This document shows, piece by piece, positions 24,980 through 34,998 of a stretch of DNA of 64,000 bases (the first letter of the stretch is position 1; every line of letters starts with the position of its first letter). The notes beneath the pieces are model-generated. The model saw only the letters and a program-made list of their open reading frames with translations, did no database searches and had not been told where the DNA came from. Origin of the DNA: Citrobacter freundii ATCC 8090 = MTCC 1658 = NBRC 12681 (GTDB lineage Bacteria; Pseudomonadota; Gammaproteobacteria; Enterobacterales; Enterobacteriaceae). Both the position numbers and the translations under genes were made by a program. The stretch covers positions 310,001 through 374,000 of the forward strand of contig NZ_CP049015.1 of NCBI RefSeq assembly GCF_011064845.1. The letters run 5' to 3'.

Positions 24980-25858
24980 TTAATGCACCTGTGGATCGGC
25001 AGGAGAGGCGTTGCTGCGGATCTCTGCAATATCCATGGCGTTAAACAGATAGTGGCTACCGCAGTAATCGCAGTGCATATCGATCTCGCCTTCTTCCGCC
25101 AGAATGCTGTCAACTTCTTCGTCCGGCAACGTTTTCAGTGCGCCTGCGCAGCGTTCGCGTGAACAGGTGCATTTGAACTCAACGTCCTGCGGATCGTAGA
25201 GAGTAACCTCTTCTTCGTGGTATAAGCGCCACAGCACTTCGTTGGCCGGCAGCGTCAGCAGCTCTTCGGCCTTGATGGTTTCGGTCAGGGCGGTCAGGTG
25301 ATCGAAATCATCTGCCTGTGCGTTTTGCGCCGGCATCACTTGCAGCAGCATTCCGCCAGCAGCGGGTTTGCCATCAACGTCGCCAGTGCGGATGAACAGG
25401 CGTGTCGGCAGCTGTTCGGAACGCATGAAGTAGTCTTCCAGACAGGCTGCCAGCGTGTCACCTTCCAGACCGACCACGCCCTGATAACGCTCGCCTTCTT
25501 CCGGAGTAATGGTGATCACCAGGTAGCCGTTGCCCACCAGGGTTTTCAAATCGGCATCTTCAGGAATATCACCCTGCATGCGGGCCACGCCGCGCATCTG
25601 CTGATTGTTGTTGCCGTTGATGACGGCCAGGCTCAGCGGACCATCACCCTGCAACTGCACAGTGATATCACCGGCAAACTTCAGCGTAGCGGTGAGCAGG
25701 CTGGTGGCAACCAGCAGCTCAGCCAGTACGTTTTTGACCGGCTGCGGATAAGTATGATTTTCGAGGATCTGTTGCAGGGTTTCCGAAACGGTCACCAGCT
25801 CGCCGCGCACGGCAAAGTTTTCAAACAGATAACGATGTAATTGGTCATGTTGCGGCAT
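24980..25858 (-). CDS. hslO: Redox-regulated chaperone Hsp33
   Basis: Hsp33 is a holdase activated by oxidation. The protein is 292 residues from ATG 25858. The C-terminal redox switch shows the zinc cysteines CTC near residue 232 and CDYC near residue 265 (C-x-C and C-x2-C). The start at 25858 was preferred to 25864 because AGAGAG lies 6 bp before it but directly touches the upstream ATG. It is downstream of hslR on the same strand, forming a heat-shock operon. Confidence 0.97.
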   Translation of the reverse strand: MPQHDQLHRYLFENFAVRGELVTVSETLQQILENHTYPQPVKNVLAELLVATSLLTATLKFAGDITVQLQGDGPLSLAVINGNNNQQMRGVARMQGDIPEDADLKTLVGNGYLVITITPEEGERYQGVVGLEGDTLAACLEDYFMRSEQLPTRLFIRTGDVDGKPAAGGMLLQVMPAQNAQADDFDHLTALTETIKAEELLTLPANEVLWRLYHEEEVTLYDPQDVEFKCTCSRERCAGALKTLPDEEVDSILAEEGEIDMHCDYCGSHYLFNAMDIAEIRSNASPADPQVH

Positions 25859-25882
25859 AATCATCTCTCTTGCAGGTGACAG

Positions 25883-26284
25883 TCACTCGCTGTCGCCATG
25901 TTTAAATCGTAACAGGTCGCGGCGCTCTTTCTTGTCCGGTCGCCTGTCCGGGTGCGGCATGGTTAACGCGTTAAGTTTACGCGCCAGCGCCATTTTTTCG
26001 CGTTTTTCCACGCTTTCCGCGGTTTCTTCATACAGCGTAACGGCTTCCGTTGCCGGGCGACGCTGCTCGGTAATGGCCTTGATAATGACCGTTCGCTCGT
26101 CATTTCCCTGGCGAAGGGTGAGGGTGGCGTTCAGCTCGACAATCTTGCTCGGCTTACTGCGCTGGCCGTTGTAGTGCACCTTACCGCCTTCAACCATTTC
26201 GCGGGCTAGCGCACGCGTTTTGTAAAAGCGTGCAGCCCACAGCCATTTATCCAGCCTGACTTCAGCAGAGGGCTTTTCTTTCAT
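25883..26284 (-). CDS. hslR: Ribosome-associated heat shock protein Hsp15
   Basis: Hsp15 binds free 50S subunits carrying a nascent chain and helps recycle them. The 133-residue basic protein has an S4-type RNA-binding domain near the N-terminus (VRLDKWLWAARFYKTRALAREMVEGG). The C-terminus is rich in lysine and arginine. It lies between yrfG (10 bp gap) and hslO (24 bp gap). Confidence 0.97.
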   Translation of the reverse strand: MKEKPSAEVRLDKWLWAARFYKTRALAREMVEGGKVHYNGQRSKPSKIVELNATLTLRQGNDERTVIIKAITEQRRPATEAVTLYEETAESVEKREKMALARKLNALTMPHPDRRPDKKERRDLLRFKHGDSE

Positions 26285-26294
26285 GGCGTCTCCT

Positions 26295-26963
26295 TCACAT
26301 CAGTGAGGGGATCAGTCGGCGGTAGTCATTCAGTGACGGATGGCGTGCGTACTGCTTTTCGGCGATGCCGGAGTCGGGATTGGTCACGCCGAGGCAGTAA
26401 CGAATACCGTACAGAGCAGCGGCGTCGAGAATGGGTTCGCTGTCGTCAATAAACAGCGTCTTCTCTGCACTCATTCCCGTTTCTTCAGCCACAGCGTGCC
26501 ATAACCGCTGATCCTCTTTGGGATAACCAAATGTGTGGGTGGAAAGTAATAAATCAAGGTGTGAGGCCAGACCGGTATGCTCCAGCTTCACCGCCAGATT
26601 ATGCGGATGCGCGTTGGTGAGCAAAATACGGCGCTTGCCGCTGGCTTTTAAGGCATCAAGAAACGGTACGGTATCTTCACGCAAAACGGCGCGTGGTCCC
26701 TGTTCCGTTGTCATGGCGCAAATATCCAGATCCAGGCACTCGCTCCAGTAATCCAGGCAGTACCAGTTTAGCGTATGCTGCACGGCATGATACTGCTGAC
26801 GAATATAGTCCTGGGCTTCCTGGGGAGAGATACCCTGCTTCGCGCCATAGGTTTCCGGCACCAGTTTTTGCCAGAAATAGTTATCGAATGCCAGGTCGAG
26901 CAGCGTGCCGTCCATATCTAACAACACGGTGTCGACATCCTGCCAGGCAATATTGATATGCAT
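26295..26963 (-). CDS. yrfG: GMP/IMP nucleotidase YrfG (HAD family)
   Basis: The 222-residue haloacid-dehalogenase-type phosphatase has motif I LLDMDGTLLDLAFD (nucleophile Asp near 19). Motif II is LLTNAH, and the motif IV acidic residues are in LFIDDSEPILDAA. The E. coli enzyme hydrolyses purine 5'-nucleotides. ATG 26963 (MHINIAWQDVD) was chosen over 26978 by family match. It is likely the first gene of yrfG-hslR-hslO. Confidence 0.94.
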   Translation of the reverse strand: MHINIAWQDVDTVLLDMDGTLLDLAFDNYFWQKLVPETYGAKQGISPQEAQDYIRQQYHAVQHTLNWYCLDYWSECLDLDICAMTTEQGPRAVLREDTVPFLDALKASGKRRILLTNAHPHNLAVKLEHTGLASHLDLLLSTHTFGYPKEDQRLWHAVAEETGMSAEKTLFIDDSEPILDAAALYGIRYCLGVTNPDSGIAEKQYARHPSLNDYRRLIPSLM

Positions 26964-27025
26964 GGAAACTCCCCACAAGAAAACATGATGCGCGACAGAG
27001 TAGCATATCCTGTCGTGCGAGCGTG

Positions 27026-29161
27026 TTATCGAATCAGGCTTTCCGGGTCGTCAATCAGCGTTGGATTCAGGCAACTTTCGTAGTAGCTCTGAATTTCCGC
27101 GATGCGGGTGCGGTGACGCTGGTAGCGTCTGAATGCCTGCACGCTGTTGTAGACAGCGCATCCGAGCATGGAGAACATCAGCAGCGTCGTGCCAAGGTAG
27201 CGCCATAACCCTGAACGATCCGGGATACGGTGCAGGCCAATGTGCTGGGTGCCATTGGCGTCAGTCGAAATATTGGTGACGATCCCCTCTGCGCGAAATG
27301 GTGTCTGCATCAGCATCTGCGCCAGGCGCTGGAAGGCGTTCCACTGTTCCTGGGGAGGATAGTCATATAGCGAGGTCGTCGGCCACGGCTGATCGACCAG
27401 ATCGCTGCCTTCATCGCTGATAATCAGGAAACCGCCGGGAGCAGGGCTATTCAGCGCCTGGGCCGCTCGCGCAGTCTCGCGTGAAATAAATGGTGCCGTA
27501 GAGGTATTCACCAGATTATCTAACGACTCAGCGCTTACCGGACGCAGCAGCACGTTCACCCCATCCAGTTTGCCTGCGTTCGCTCGCTTTACCAGCGCGG
27601 CCCAGTCTTTGCTGTTACCGAGGTTAACCAGCGCATTCTTTAAGCGTACACATTCATCTTTGGCTGCACACAGATCGGCCGTTTTCAGGACAATCTCACC
27701 AAAATCGTCCAGTAACACCATGCCGGACTTTTGGATTGCCGAGCGTAGTGATGCGCTGACGCGAGAGTCATCGTCAGGTTTGGGATGCAGCTGGCGGTTC
27801 ACGGCCTGCGTGAGCGCAGTGGCCTTATTCACCAAATCGGATTCGGGCAGTGGTAATGCGCGTGCGTCATTCCAGATAATTTGCGAGCAATCGAAAGGCA
27901 TAAACGGCGTGGTGGGCTGCGCATTCCAGCTCCCTTGGGTATGAATATTACACATACCCGTACCGCTCAGGTGCAGCGTGTCACCCACGCGAACGCCCGC
28001 GTTTTCGAGCTGTTTAACGCTGGTGGCTTCGATAGTTTGCGCGCCCTTCATCCAGGAAAGCGTGACCTTTATCGGCATATCCAGCGGGATCCAAAACAGC
28101 AGCATCAGCAGTACCAGCAACGAGCCGCCAGCGATGACGGCGTTGCGCAGCCAATGTTGCAACGGGAAATTTTTGACTTCATCGTGCAGAGATAAAAAAC
28201 GCCCCTGGCGGACAACGTGGCGATCGAGATAAATATCGATATCCGTTTGCTGGCCAAGGTCTTGGGCGATGTAAGGTTGCCAGTGAGGTGGGTAGATCAG
28301 ATCAATAATACCCAGCGAGATATTATTAATTTGCTCCTGGTCGTTTTCGCCAAACAACCCCCAGCGACGCGGCGTACCGCGCAGACAATGAATTTCCCGC
28401 AGGGCGGTTTTGGACGGCGGGGCGAATAATCCCCACAGACCCGCAGCTAACAGCAACACCGCGCCACCGACTGCCCATGGAACAAACGTATTCGGGATAA
28501 CCAAACAGAAAAAGAACAGCAGGAATGATGCGGTTATCAGCAACGCCTCGCGCAATCCCGAAGGGCGGCTGAGCGCATATTCTTCATGGGTTTCCTGGCG
28601 AATATTCAGCAGTTCAATCTGCTCACTTTCTTCACCACGAATGGATGCCTGGGTAGAAGCGGTGTGCTGCAACGCATAGCCACGCGCTTCCTGCATATAT
28701 TCCTGCAGCGTATGGCCGTTCAACGAGATAACCAGCGGTATTGTATCGGTATGGATTATCTCAACGCTGTTTTCGTCATTGATGTATTGTTCCCAGAAAG
28801 GGGGAAGGTGCACCTCAACGGAATCAAGATAGTAGCGCCATTTGTTAGGATCGTCGGTGGTGATGCCGTAACGTGTAATCGAACGAGTAAGCACGATGAC
28901 GCTATTACTTTGGGCATTCAACGTTAATGAGACTGGCGCAGAACTGGCTCCAGTTGGACCAGGTACTTGCTGAATTTGACTAAGGCTTTCGAGATAGTTT
29001 TCGACGGCAGTGCGTTCTTCAGGCGCGAGTTTACGTTTCGAGGCGTCTGAGAAGACGCTGCTCAAGGGTAAATTTTTCTGCCTGGATTTTGATTTGAGTA
29101 GCCATCCTGCAAGCAATGAGCAGGCCAGCAAAGCAGCTAAAAAAATCAGAATGGTGCTCAT
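27026..29161 (-). CDS. igaA: IgaA/YrfF, inner-membrane inhibitor of the Rcs phosphorelay
   Basis: IgaA restrains RcsD and so the Rcs envelope-stress system; it is essential in Salmonella unless rcs is lost. The 711-residue protein has a membrane segment at residues 3-20, a double segment near 207-245, another near 342-362 and a last one near 655-675. Cytoplasmic loops lie between these, and a large periplasmic domain is between the last two. The periplasmic region holds the conserved cysteines (CNIHTQG, FDCSQI, DLCAAKDEC). Confidence 0.95.
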   Translation of the reverse strand: MSTILIFLAALLACSLLAGWLLKSKSRQKNLPLSSVFSDASKRKLAPEERTAVENYLESLSQIQQVPGPTGASSAPVSLTLNAQSNSVIVLTRSITRYGITTDDPNKWRYYLDSVEVHLPPFWEQYINDENSVEIIHTDTIPLVISLNGHTLQEYMQEARGYALQHTASTQASIRGEESEQIELLNIRQETHEEYALSRPSGLREALLITASFLLFFFCLVIPNTFVPWAVGGAVLLLAAGLWGLFAPPSKTALREIHCLRGTPRRWGLFGENDQEQINNISLGIIDLIYPPHWQPYIAQDLGQQTDIDIYLDRHVVRQGRFLSLHDEVKNFPLQHWLRNAVIAGGSLLVLLMLLFWIPLDMPIKVTLSWMKGAQTIEATSVKQLENAGVRVGDTLHLSGTGMCNIHTQGSWNAQPTTPFMPFDCSQIIWNDARALPLPESDLVNKATALTQAVNRQLHPKPDDDSRVSASLRSAIQKSGMVLLDDFGEIVLKTADLCAAKDECVRLKNALVNLGNSKDWAALVKRANAGKLDGVNVLLRPVSAESLDNLVNTSTAPFISRETARAAQALNSPAPGGFLIISDEGSDLVDQPWPTTSLYDYPPQEQWNAFQRLAQMLMQTPFRAEGIVTNISTDANGTQHIGLHRIPDRSGLWRYLGTTLLMFSMLGCAVYNSVQAFRRYQRHRTRIAEIQSYYESCLNPTLIDDPESLIR

Positions 29162-29483
29162 GCTTTCCCCATCTTACTTAGTCTGTCAGGCGTGGTCAGT
29201 CGCACCCTGTTCAATATTCGTGATTCTGTGGTTGGCTATCGGCAAGTGTGGAGTCGAACTTGAGCATCTTTAAGTACAGCCCAGTAAAAGCGAATCATAG
29301 CAAAATCACTAAAAATGGAATATCAGCAAATTCCTGGAGTTATTTCAACCTATTGACTTTTAATTTGAAATAGGGATTAACTTTTAGTACGTTACATAAA
29401 TGTAAATAAACGGCAATTCACATTGCCGAAACCGTGCGGTATATCGCACAATAACCCCAGATTTCACAGCAAAGATCCTCACA
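29162..29483. other. igaA-nudE divergent intergenic region
   Basis: This 322-bp AT-rich region holds no credible gene. A short inverted repeat GTGCG-GTATAT-CGCAC (29434-29449) lies about 35 bp before nudE. A TTGACT -35-like element is at 29353. Promoters for both genes are expected here, but I cannot place them with confidence. Confidence 0.4.
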
Positions 29484-30044
29484 ATGAGCAAATCATTACA
29501 GAAACCCACGATTTTGAAAGTGGAAACCGTCGCCCAATCCCGGCTGTTTAAAGTCGAAAGCGTGGACCTTGAGTTCAGCAATGGCGTACGCCGCGTTTAT
29601 GAACGTATGCGTCCATCCACGCGTGAAGCGGTAATGATTGTGCCGATTGTTGACGACCACATGATCCTCATCCGCGAGTACGCAGTCGGGACCGAATCTT
29701 ACGAACTGGGTTTTTCCAAGGGATTAATCGATCCTGGCGAAAGCGTTTTTGAGGCGGCGAATCGGGAGCTGAAAGAAGAGGTGGGGTTTGGCGCAAAAGA
29801 TCTGACGTTTTTAAAGAAACTCAGCATGGCACCATCTTATTTCTCCAGCAAGATGAACATCGTGGTGGCAGAAGATTTATATCCTGAATCGCTGGAGGGT
29901 GATGAACCTGAGCCATTACCGCAGGTGCGCTGGCCGCTGGCGCATTTGATGGACCTGCTGGAAGATCCTGATTTTCACGAAGCGCGTAATGTCAGTGCGT
30001 TGTTCCTCGTACGCGAATGGCTGAAAGGGCAGGGGCGATTGTAG
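29484..30044 (+). CDS. nudE: ADP compounds hydrolase NudE (Nudix)
   Basis: NudE hydrolyses ADP-ribose, Ap3A and NADH. The 186-residue protein has the full Nudix box near residues 89-111, in GLIDPGESVFEAA followed by NRELKEEVGF. It is convergent with mrcA, with two REP units in between. Confidence 0.96.
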   Translation: MSKSLQKPTILKVETVAQSRLFKVESVDLEFSNGVRRVYERMRPSTREAVMIVPIVDDHMILIREYAVGTESYELGFSKGLIDPGESVFEAANRELKEEVGFGAKDLTFLKKLSMAPSYFSSKMNIVVAEDLYPESLEGDEPEPLPQVRWPLAHLMDLLEDPDFHEARNVSALFLVREWLKGQGRL

Positions 30045-30050
30045 TTTATA

Positions 30051-30160
30051 TTGCCGGATGGCGGCTGACGCCTTATCCGGCCTACAGAGTTCAGCACTTT
30101 CAAATAATTGCGCCGAAAATGTAGGCCGGATAAGACGCCCCTGGCGTCGCCATCCGGCAA
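30051..30160. repeat. REP pair between nudE and mrcA
   Basis: Inverted REP units are visible: TTGCCGGATGGC...TTATCCGGCCTAC (30051-30085) and GTAGGCCGGATAAGACG...CATCCGGCAA (30121-30160). Confidence 0.85.
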
Positions 30161-30164
30161 AAGA

Positions 30165-32717
30165 TTAGAATAGTTCGTGCGTCTCACCATTATCGATAAT
30201 GGTCGTCCCCACTTCATGCACCGCCTGTTGCGTCGGCTGAGTGCCTTCAATGAAGTACTCTGCGCGGCTATTGCCACCGCTTGCCAGTTGTCCTGTGCTG
30301 CGATCGATATTGACCGTTACGATACCCGGTGGCGGCGTCAACGGCTGTTCAGGCACGCCTTCCAGCACGGACTTCATGTAGGCATCCCATGCTGGCTGCG
30401 CACTCTTCGCACCGCCTTCGTAGCCGGAGATTTGGTCTTTGATCGCGCCGGAAGCTGTCGTATGACCAAGGTTGCGGCGATGATCATCAAAGCCGATCCA
30501 TACTGACGTCACCACGCCTGGTCCGTAACCGGAGAACCACGCATCTTTAGAGCTGTTGGTGGTTCCGGTTTTCCCGCCGATATCATGACGCTGTAAATCG
30601 CGACCTGCGCGCCAACCGGTTCCCATCCAGCCTGGTTCACCAAATATATTGGTGTTCAGCGCGCTTTTAATCAGGAAGGCCAGCGGTGTGTTGATCACGT
30701 GCGGAGCGTATTCCTGTGTGCCGCTTTGCGCGACCAGTGCCTGGTTAGCCTGCTCAAGCTGCGGCATAGGCACGGCGGCATTCTGCTGTTCCTGCGAGAC
30801 GGCGACATCTTCTACGTTACTGTTTTCCAGCACGTTAGATTTCTGGGTATCGCCGTAAATCACTGGAATATCGCATTCTGGGCAGGCAATTTTCGGCTTC
30901 GCTTCGAAGATAACGCCGCCCATATCGCTTTCGATCTTACTGATGAAATATGGATCGACCAGGAAGCCGCCGTTAGACATCACTGCGTAACCGCGCGCCA
31001 CCTGCAACGGTGTGAACGAAGCCGAACCCAGCGCCAGTGACTCGGTATGCACAATGTTCTGTGCCGGGAAACCGAAACGTTGCAGATACTCTGCCGCGTA
31101 ATCCACGCCCATGGCACGCATGGCGCGTACCATCACCACGTTTTTCGACTGACCCAGCCCCTGACGTAAGCGGATAGGACCGGCGTACTGCGGCGGGGAG
31201 TTCTTCGGCTGCCAGTCGGAACCAGCACCGGCATCCCAGCGGGAGATTGGCACGTCGTTGAGCATGCTCGCCAGCGTCAGACCTTTATCCATCGCGGCGG
31301 TATACAGGAATGGCTTGATGTTAGAACCCACCTGGCGTAACGCCTGCGTTGCACGGTTAAACTTGCTCTGGTTGAAGTCAAAACCACCAACCAGTGCCAG
31401 CACCGCGCCGTTTTGCGGATTGATGGAGACCAGTGCGGAGTTGACGTCTGGCACTTGCGCCAGCCACCAGGCATCGCCCACCTGACGTACCCAGATTTGC
31501 TGGCCGGCCTGTACCACGTCGGTCACTTTACGCGGCGTTGGGCCTTGTTGAGTATCCGAGCGGTAAGGACGCGCCCAGCGCATACCATCCATGCGTAATG
31601 ACACTGACGTACCATCCGCCAGCGCGGCAATGGCTTCCTGAGGATTGGCACTTGTAACAACCGCCGGTAACAGCGGTCCATAAGTCGGCAGCGCTTTCAG
31701 CGTATCGGTGATTTTTTTGCTGTCCCAACTGCTTTCGCCAACTTTCCACAGCACGTTCGACGGGCCGCGGTAGCCGTGGCGCATGTCGTAATCCATCACG
31801 TTATTGCGTACTGCCTGCTGAGCTGCCTGCTGTACTTTGCGTGTAATGGTGGTGGTGATGCGATACCCGTCTTCATAGGCTTTTTCACCATAACGGTTAT
31901 ACATCTCCTGGCGCACCATTTCAGACAGATACGGTGCCGAGAAAGCGATTTCCGGCGCGTGGTAGTTGGCGTCAATGGCCTCGCCTCGCGCCTGATCGTA
32001 CTGGGCCTGCGTGATGTAGTTTTCGCTCAACATACGCGACAGTACAACGTTACGTCGCGCGGTTGCCCGGTCCATCGAATAGAGAGGGTTGAAGGTTGAC
32101 GGCGCTTTTGGCAGACCGGCAATCACCGCAATTTCACTTAAGCTGAGTTGATCCACCGTTTTACCGAAATAGACCTGCGCGGCAGCACCCACGCCATAGG
32201 CGCGATACCCCAGGTAAATCTTGTTCAGATACAGCTCGAGGATCTCATCTTTACTCAGCAGTTGTTCAATGCGGATCGCCAGGAACACTTCTTTGATCTT
32301 ACGCATCAGCGTACGTTCCGGGCTCAGGAAGAAGTTTCTCGCCAACTGCTGGGTAATGGTACTCGCCCCTTGCGACGCGTGACCAGAGAACAATGCTACG
32401 CTGGCCGCACGGAAAATCCCCACCGGGTCTACCCCGTGGTGCTCATAAAAGCGGCTGTCTTCTGTGGCGATAAAGGCTTTAACCATTACCGGCGGCATCT
32501 GATCCAGCGTGACCGGGATTCGACGTTTCTCGCCATACTGCGCGATTAGCTCGCCGTCAGCGCTGTAAACCTGCATCGGGATCTGTAAACGCACATCTTT
32601 GAGCGTCGCGACGTCAGGTAATTGCGGCTCGATATAGCGATAAAGGCCATAAATCGAGCCTGCTCCCAGCAGGATGCAACATACTGCAAGGATTAATAAA
32701 TACTTTACGAACTTCAC
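30165..32717 (-). CDS. mrcA: Bifunctional penicillin-binding protein 1A
   Basis: PBP1a polymerises and cross-links peptidoglycan. The protein is 850 residues from GTG 32717, giving the family N-terminus MKFVKYLLILAVCC with one membrane anchor. The glycosyltransferase domain has the catalytic Glu in ATEDSRFYEHHGVD and QGASTITQQLARN. The transpeptidase domain has SxxK in QVGSNIKPF near 473 and GGKTGTTNSSKDAWF. The GTG was chosen because an upstream ATG at 32741 adds eight residues absent from the family. A GGGAAA-like ribosome-binding site also precedes the GTG. It is divergent from hofM. Confidence 0.97.
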   Translation of the reverse strand: MKFVKYLLILAVCCILLGAGSIYGLYRYIEPQLPDVATLKDVRLQIPMQVYSADGELIAQYGEKRRIPVTLDQMPPVMVKAFIATEDSRFYEHHGVDPVGIFRAASVALFSGHASQGASTITQQLARNFFLSPERTLMRKIKEVFLAIRIEQLLSKDEILELYLNKIYLGYRAYGVGAAAQVYFGKTVDQLSLSEIAVIAGLPKAPSTFNPLYSMDRATARRNVVLSRMLSENYITQAQYDQARGEAIDANYHAPEIAFSAPYLSEMVRQEMYNRYGEKAYEDGYRITTTITRKVQQAAQQAVRNNVMDYDMRHGYRGPSNVLWKVGESSWDSKKITDTLKALPTYGPLLPAVVTSANPQEAIAALADGTSVSLRMDGMRWARPYRSDTQQGPTPRKVTDVVQAGQQIWVRQVGDAWWLAQVPDVNSALVSINPQNGAVLALVGGFDFNQSKFNRATQALRQVGSNIKPFLYTAAMDKGLTLASMLNDVPISRWDAGAGSDWQPKNSPPQYAGPIRLRQGLGQSKNVVMVRAMRAMGVDYAAEYLQRFGFPAQNIVHTESLALGSASFTPLQVARGYAVMSNGGFLVDPYFISKIESDMGGVIFEAKPKIACPECDIPVIYGDTQKSNVLENSNVEDVAVSQEQQNAAVPMPQLEQANQALVAQSGTQEYAPHVINTPLAFLIKSALNTNIFGEPGWMGTGWRAGRDLQRHDIGGKTGTTNSSKDAWFSGYGPGVVTSVWIGFDDHRRNLGHTTASGAIKDQISGYEGGAKSAQPAWDAYMKSVLEGVPEQPLTPPPGIVTVNIDRSTGQLASGGNSRAEYFIEGTQPTQQAVHEVGTTIIDNGETHELF

Positions 32718-32837
32718 TGGAGATTTCCCATTTAGTGGCATTTGGGCAGTTTATAAACAAACGCGCGGTAGTATAAAGGCAAGCCAGACGCATTGATATA
32801 CCCGTTAAAGCGACGGGTGATAAGGAGATCATCAGCA

Positions 32838-33617
32838 ATGGCTTTCAATATCTGGAAAATTGGTCTGCATATTCAGCAACATGAAGTGCTGGCTGTCGCT
32901 ATCGTTCGCGAAGCATCAGGTTGGTATCTGCAACGCTGGTGGCGTATACCGCTGACGCCTCAGGTTATCGTCGATGGTCATATTCGCGAGCCTGAACAAC
33001 TGGTCGCCGCGCTACTGTCGTGGAGCCGAGAGCTCCCTCGCCGACACCATATTCATCTCTCTTTTCCCGCCAACAGGACGTTACAAAAAAAGTTTCCTCG
33101 TCCGACAATGACGTTACGCGAGCCAGAGCAAACCGCATGGTTGTCCGGTTCGATGGCGCGTGAACTGGATATGGCGCCGGATGCACTGCATTTTGATTAT
33201 AGCGAAGACACGTTGAGCCCGGCGTTTAACGTCACTGCTGCGCAAAGCAAAGAGATTTCAGCGCTTCTGACGCTTATCCAAACCCTGAAGGTGCAGGTTA
33301 CGGCGATTACCCCGGACGCCAGCGCGTTACAGCGATTTATTCCCTTCCTGCCGGAGCATCACCAGTGTCTGGTATGGCGTGATGATGCCCAGTGGTTATG
33401 GGCGACCCGTTCAGCATGGGGACGTAAATCAACGGGCGATATTGGCCGTATCGAGGAGCTTGCCACGACATTATCTCTGCCCACGACAGCCATTGCGCAA
33501 TGCTCCCCCGGCGGCTTCGATCCTTTAAGCGCCGTGTCTGTACGCCAGCCGCCCATTCCAACGCAAAGCCATCACTTCGCCATTGCGCTGGGACTCGCTA
33601 TGGGGGGCGTGTACTGA
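32838..33617 (+). CDS. hofM: HofM, PilM-like pilus assembly protein
   Basis: The 259-residue actin-like protein is related to PilM/ComA of type IV pilus and competence systems. In E. coli it is needed to use DNA as a nutrient. It begins MAFNIWKIGLHIQQHEVLAV. A GGAG ribosome-binding site precedes it, next to a small stem CCCGT...ACGGG (32801-32817). The TGA stop overlaps the hofN start, so translation is coupled. Confidence 0.92.
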   Translation: MAFNIWKIGLHIQQHEVLAVAIVREASGWYLQRWWRIPLTPQVIVDGHIREPEQLVAALLSWSRELPRRHHIHLSFPANRTLQKKFPRPTMTLREPEQTAWLSGSMARELDMAPDALHFDYSEDTLSPAFNVTAAQSKEISALLTLIQTLKVQVTAITPDASALQRFIPFLPEHHQCLVWRDDAQWLWATRSAWGRKSTGDIGRIEELATTLSLPTTAIAQCSPGGFDPLSAVSVRQPPIPTQSHHFAIALGLAMGGVY

Positions 33618-34156
33618 TGATTGCGACCATTAATCTTCTGCCCTGGCGTCAGGCTCGGCGTTACGCTTGCCTGCGCTTCTGGGGCATCTTATTTAGCGCT
33701 TCACTCTTGCTTAGTATTGGCGTGTTGTTGCGCTATTACAGCGCTTTGAGTGTAGAAAATCGGGCTGAATTGTTGCTGGCAGACGCCGAAAAGACGCGGG
33801 CTGAGGCCCTCATGGCGCTGAAGCCGCGTGTGCAACAGCGCCAGCAACGATGGCAGCAGGTTCAGGCGCGGAACAAACAGCGTGAGCAGACCCGAAGCTG
33901 GCAGCGGGCTTTGCAAGGGCTGGCGGAATTACTGCCGGAGCAGGCGTGGTTAACAAAAATGACCTGGCAGGAGGACACGCTGGAACTGACGGGAAACACA
34001 CTAAACTTTGCCGCATTGAAGGCATTGGAAGCGCAATTACGCCAGTTGCCGTTGTTTATGTTGAACAGCCCTGGAGAAACGCAGCAGGATGCGCAGGGAC
34101 GCTGGCAATTCCACTTTCGACTGACACGGAGCGGTGCGCATGATAACGCTCTGTGA
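33617..34156 (+). CDS. hofN: HofN, PilN-like inner-membrane protein
   Basis: The 179-residue protein has the PilN pattern: a short cytoplasmic motif MIATINLLPWRQ, one membrane segment near residues 22-42 and a periplasmic coiled coil plus small domain. The short N-terminal motif is the part that PilM binds in type IV pilus systems. It overlaps hofM by 1 bp and hofO by 17 bp. Confidence 0.92.
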   Translation: MIATINLLPWRQARRYACLRFWGILFSASLLLSIGVLLRYYSALSVENRAELLLADAEKTRAEALMALKPRVQQRQQRWQQVQARNKQREQTRSWQRALQGLAELLPEQAWLTKMTWQEDTLELTGNTLNFAALKALEAQLRQLPLFMLNSPGETQQDAQGRWQFHFRLTRSGAHDNAL

Positions 34157-34595
34157 TGTCTGGTTAGCGCAGTCGCCACGCTTTCGACTCATATGCTGGT
34201 GCGGCTGGATGTTGGGGTTACTCATACTGGTGACGCTATGTCTTTACCCCGTAGCGCGGGAGCGGACTATGCAACGCGAGTCGCTGGTCCAGCAACGTGC
34301 GGCTATTCAGATGCAATGGCGAGATGTATATCTGCTGGCGGCATCACCAGCAGAGTCTGAAGAGAAACTGACCTTGTTCTCCCCGCTGCTGTTTCAGAAT
34401 TCACTTACCCGTCTTATCCACTGGCAACCCTCAGCTCAGGGGGGAGAGATGGCGCTGATATCGGCCTGGGATGCTATCCCGCTGACGTTTGTCCAGTTGG
34501 CGGCTCAGGGGATGAACGTCAGCCGATTTTCGCTTAGCGCAGAAGGCACGGAGCTGCTGCTAACGCTACAGCTGGAGCGCCTGAATGATGGTTGA
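34140..34595 (+). CDS. hofO: HofO, PilO-like protein
   Basis: The roughly 151-residue bitopic protein has a membrane segment near residues 17-38 (MLGLLILVTLCLYPVA) and a periplasmic domain. Position and topology match PilO. ATG 34140 was chosen; a GTG at 34134 is an in-frame alternative adding two residues. The gene overlaps hofN and hofP. Confidence 0.9.
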   Translation: MITLCDVWLAQSPRFRLICWCGWMLGLLILVTLCLYPVARERTMQRESLVQQRAAIQMQWRDVYLLAASPAESEEKLTLFSPLLFQNSLTRLIHWQPSAQGGEMALISAWDAIPLTFVQLAAQGMNVSRFSLSAEGTELLLTLQLERLNDG

Positions 34596-34998
34596 ACGCT
34601 GGTTGTTGGCATGTATAAGCGTACTGATGCTCACCGGTATGCGTAATCCCTTCCTGCCGCCGGAGGACCGTTGTCAAATTGCTGAGCTGTCGACATGGCG
34701 TTTTCAGGGCATGGTGAGTCAGGGCACACGACCCATCGGCATCGTTCAGGATAGCCAGAAAAAATGGCGGCGGGTTAAGCGAAATGACGTCCTGAAAAAC
34801 GGTTGGACGATTATGCAGATAACGGCCCAGAACATAACCCTCGACACAGAAAAAAACTGCGAACCGCCGCGGTGGCAGTGGCAGCGACAAGGAGCGGTAA
34901 ATGAAGCGATGGATAGCGTTGATAGTAATGGCACTGGCGGTCGGGATAACGAGCGCGCTGGCGACGAAACCGCAAAACGTGACGCTGGTGGTCGATGA
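34585..34998 (+). CDS. hofP: HofP, PilP-like protein
   Basis: The 137-residue protein has an N-terminal hydrophobic segment (WLLACISVLMLTG) and a PilP-like core (FQGMVSQGTRPIGIVQDSQKKWRRV). It lies between the PilO- and PilQ-like genes. Its last 98 bp overlap hofQ in another frame, an unusually long overlap also present in E. coli. The extra C-terminal tail is polar and low-complexity. Confidence 0.88.
   Translation: MMVERWLLACISVLMLTGMRNPFLPPEDRCQIAELSTWRFQGMVSQGTRPIGIVQDSQKKWRRVKRNDVLKNGWTIMQITAQNITLDTEKNCEPPRWQWQRQGAVNEAMDSVDSNGTGGRDNERAGDETAKRDAGGR

Noticed and set aside
29434..29449. Inverted repeat GTGCG-GTATAT-CGCAC upstream of nudE, considered as an operator
   Set aside because: It is a single short copy with no matching regulator nearby and can occur by chance.
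32801..32817. Small stem CCCGT...ACGGG before hofM, considered as an operator or CRP-S (Sxy-dependent) site
   Set aside because: Arms are only 5 bp and the match to the CRP-S core TGCGA-N6-TCGCA is poor, so no regulator can be assigned.
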